Origin: Sulfuricurvum sp.
Lineage (GTDB): Bacteria; Campylobacterota; Campylobacteria; Campylobacterales; Sulfurimonadaceae
Direction: 5' to 3'
DNA length: 44,902 nucleotides
NCBI RefSeq assembly: GCF_028681615.1
Contig: NZ_JAQUHV010000016.1
Location: 1-44,902 of the forward strand
The notes under the pieces were generated by a model that had not been told where the DNA came from, did not search any database, and worked only from the letters and a program-made list of their open reading frames with translations. Shown piece by piece: positions 44,109-44,902 of this stretch (the first letter of the stretch is position 1; each line of letters begins with the position of its first letter). The position numbers and the translations under genes were made by a program.

Positions 44109-44902
44109 TCGGATGGCTACGTCCGAGCAATGTTAAACGGATCGCTTTTTTTCTTTTTTCCGATATCTTTTTATCTCTCTCGACACTGTATGTCTCTTAT
44201 CTTCTACGGTTCAACTTTGATATACCGGATCCGTTTTTGGTTCCGTTTTTATGGGTTGCCGCAGCCTTAATTTCGATTAAATTGTTTTTCATACACTGGT
44301 TTAAAAACTACACGATTATTTGGCGTTTTTACGGCTTACAAGAAGCCAAAAATCTCTTTTTTGCCCATCTCATAACCTATGGGATTTTTGCACTGATCCA
44401 TACTTCATCCCCTGCCTTATTTTTCCCTTTTCCCAGAAGTGTCATCATTATCGATTTTTTATTTTCCTTCATCTTTTTAGGAGGGCTTCGTCTCTTAAAA
44501 CGTTCCATCATCGAAATCGGTGCACCTCGTGCCGATCGTAAACCTACTCTGCTTATCGGAGTCTCTTCCAACAGTGCCAATCTGATTAAAAATATGCTGA
44601 AAGAGTCCAATGAATACTATCCGCTAGGAATTATCGTACTTCAAGAAAAAAATCACAATATGATCGGTTCTTATCTCAACAACATAAAAATATTCGGGAT
44701 TGACGATGTCCCTTCCCTCATCACATCGAAATCGATCACTGCCGCGATTATTGACGGTTCATTGCCAAACGACTCTTTGCGCAAAGCCTATCAAGTCCTC
44801 AGTGATGCAGGGGTACATGAAATCAAGCGCTCACGCCTATTGGATGATGCCCATAACCGTATCGAAACACTCTCGATCGAAGAGCTTCTCGCCCGCCATC
44901 CA
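44105..44902 (+). CDS. pglF: UDP-GlcNAc 4,6-dehydratase, membrane type (partial, C-terminus off window)
   Basis: First 266 residues of a PglF/WbpM-type enzyme that removes water from UDP-GlcNAc to give the 4-keto-6-deoxy sugar. About four membrane helices (residues 12-130) are visible with the conserved LSTLYVSYLLRFNFDIP opening, then a CoA-binding-like Rossmann domain (KPTLLIGVSSNSANLIKNML, GIIVLQEKN, FGIDDVPSLI). The catalytic SDR domain lies beyond the right edge. Coupled to pglE. Confidence 0.92.
   Translation, partial: MIGWLRPSNVKRIAFFLFSDIFLSLSTLYVSYLLRFNFDIPDPFLVPFLWVAAALISIKLFFIHWFKNYTIIWRFYGLQEAKNLFFAHLITYGIFALIHTSSPALFFPFPRSVIIIDFLFSFIFLGGLRLLKRSIIEIGAPRADRKPTLLIGVSSNSANLIKNMLKESNEYYPLGIIVLQEKNHNMIGSYLNNIKIFGIDDVPSLITSKSITAAIIDGSLPNDSLRKAYQVLSDAGVHEIKRSRLLDDAHNRIETLSIEELLARHP

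Overview
The window reads as chromosomal DNA of a member of the Campylobacterota (Epsilonproteobacteria). Three things point there: a carA / DUF507 / FlgX-MotE / FliJ / purA block next to ccoN, an order I recall from Campylobacter jejuni (around Cj1490c-Cj1498c); a futalosine-pathway mqnA; and a pgl-type N-glycosylation locus with a bacterial oligosaccharyltransferase. A free-living sulfur oxidiser such as Sulfuricurvum or Sulfurimonas is my best guess, by inference only. I saw no rRNA, tRNA, CRISPR array, transposase or prophage gene. No gene-free stretch exceeds 300 bases; the longest, 1281-1568, holds the ccoN leader.

Positions 1-10,602 are mostly housekeeping. On the minus strand lie a partial ccoN, carA, a DUF507 gene, two flagellar accessory genes, purA, a hisZ-like gene and a class V aminotransferase. 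Then come uppP (plus), rdgB (minus) and an MFS transporter (plus). Two copies of a structured intergenic repeat sit at 3343-3400 and 5651-5706.

Positions 10,711-13,122 hold a self-contained three-gene cassette: a MotA/ZorA-like channel protein with a long cytoplasmic tail, a MotB/ZorB-like OmpA-domain protein, and a 179-residue protein with a His/Cys cluster. It resembles a compact Zorya-type ion-driven anti-phage system whose third component I cannot assign to a described type.

Positions 13,128-26,144 return to core metabolism: moeA-moaE-moaD (molybdenum cofactor), mqnA, gltX, a SurA-like chaperone, a zinc-binding (CZB) chemoreceptor, accB-accC, dcd, a small DUF465 protein, two tandem single-GAF proteins and an asnB-type amidotransferase.

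Positions 26,216-44,902 form a glycan locus on the plus strand. It has the Campylobacter pgl framework (pglK flippase, pglA, pglC, pglB, pglE, partial pglF). Between these are two inserted modules. The first (28.9-34.4 kb) encodes a sugar O-methyltransferase, three glycosyltransferases and UDP-galactopyranose mutase, so the glycan probably contains galactofuranose; its first three genes are strikingly AT-rich. The second (36.1-40.8 kb) is a tightly overlapping cassette of two ketoacyl-ACP synthase III enzymes, a dedicated acyl carrier protein, a Rieske oxygenase, a short-chain reductase and a PglD/NeuD-type acyltransferase. I infer that it builds a hydroxylated short acyl group on its own carrier protein and places it on the amino sugar made by PglF and PglE. 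An intrinsic terminator and a new promoter separate it from pglB-pglE-pglF.
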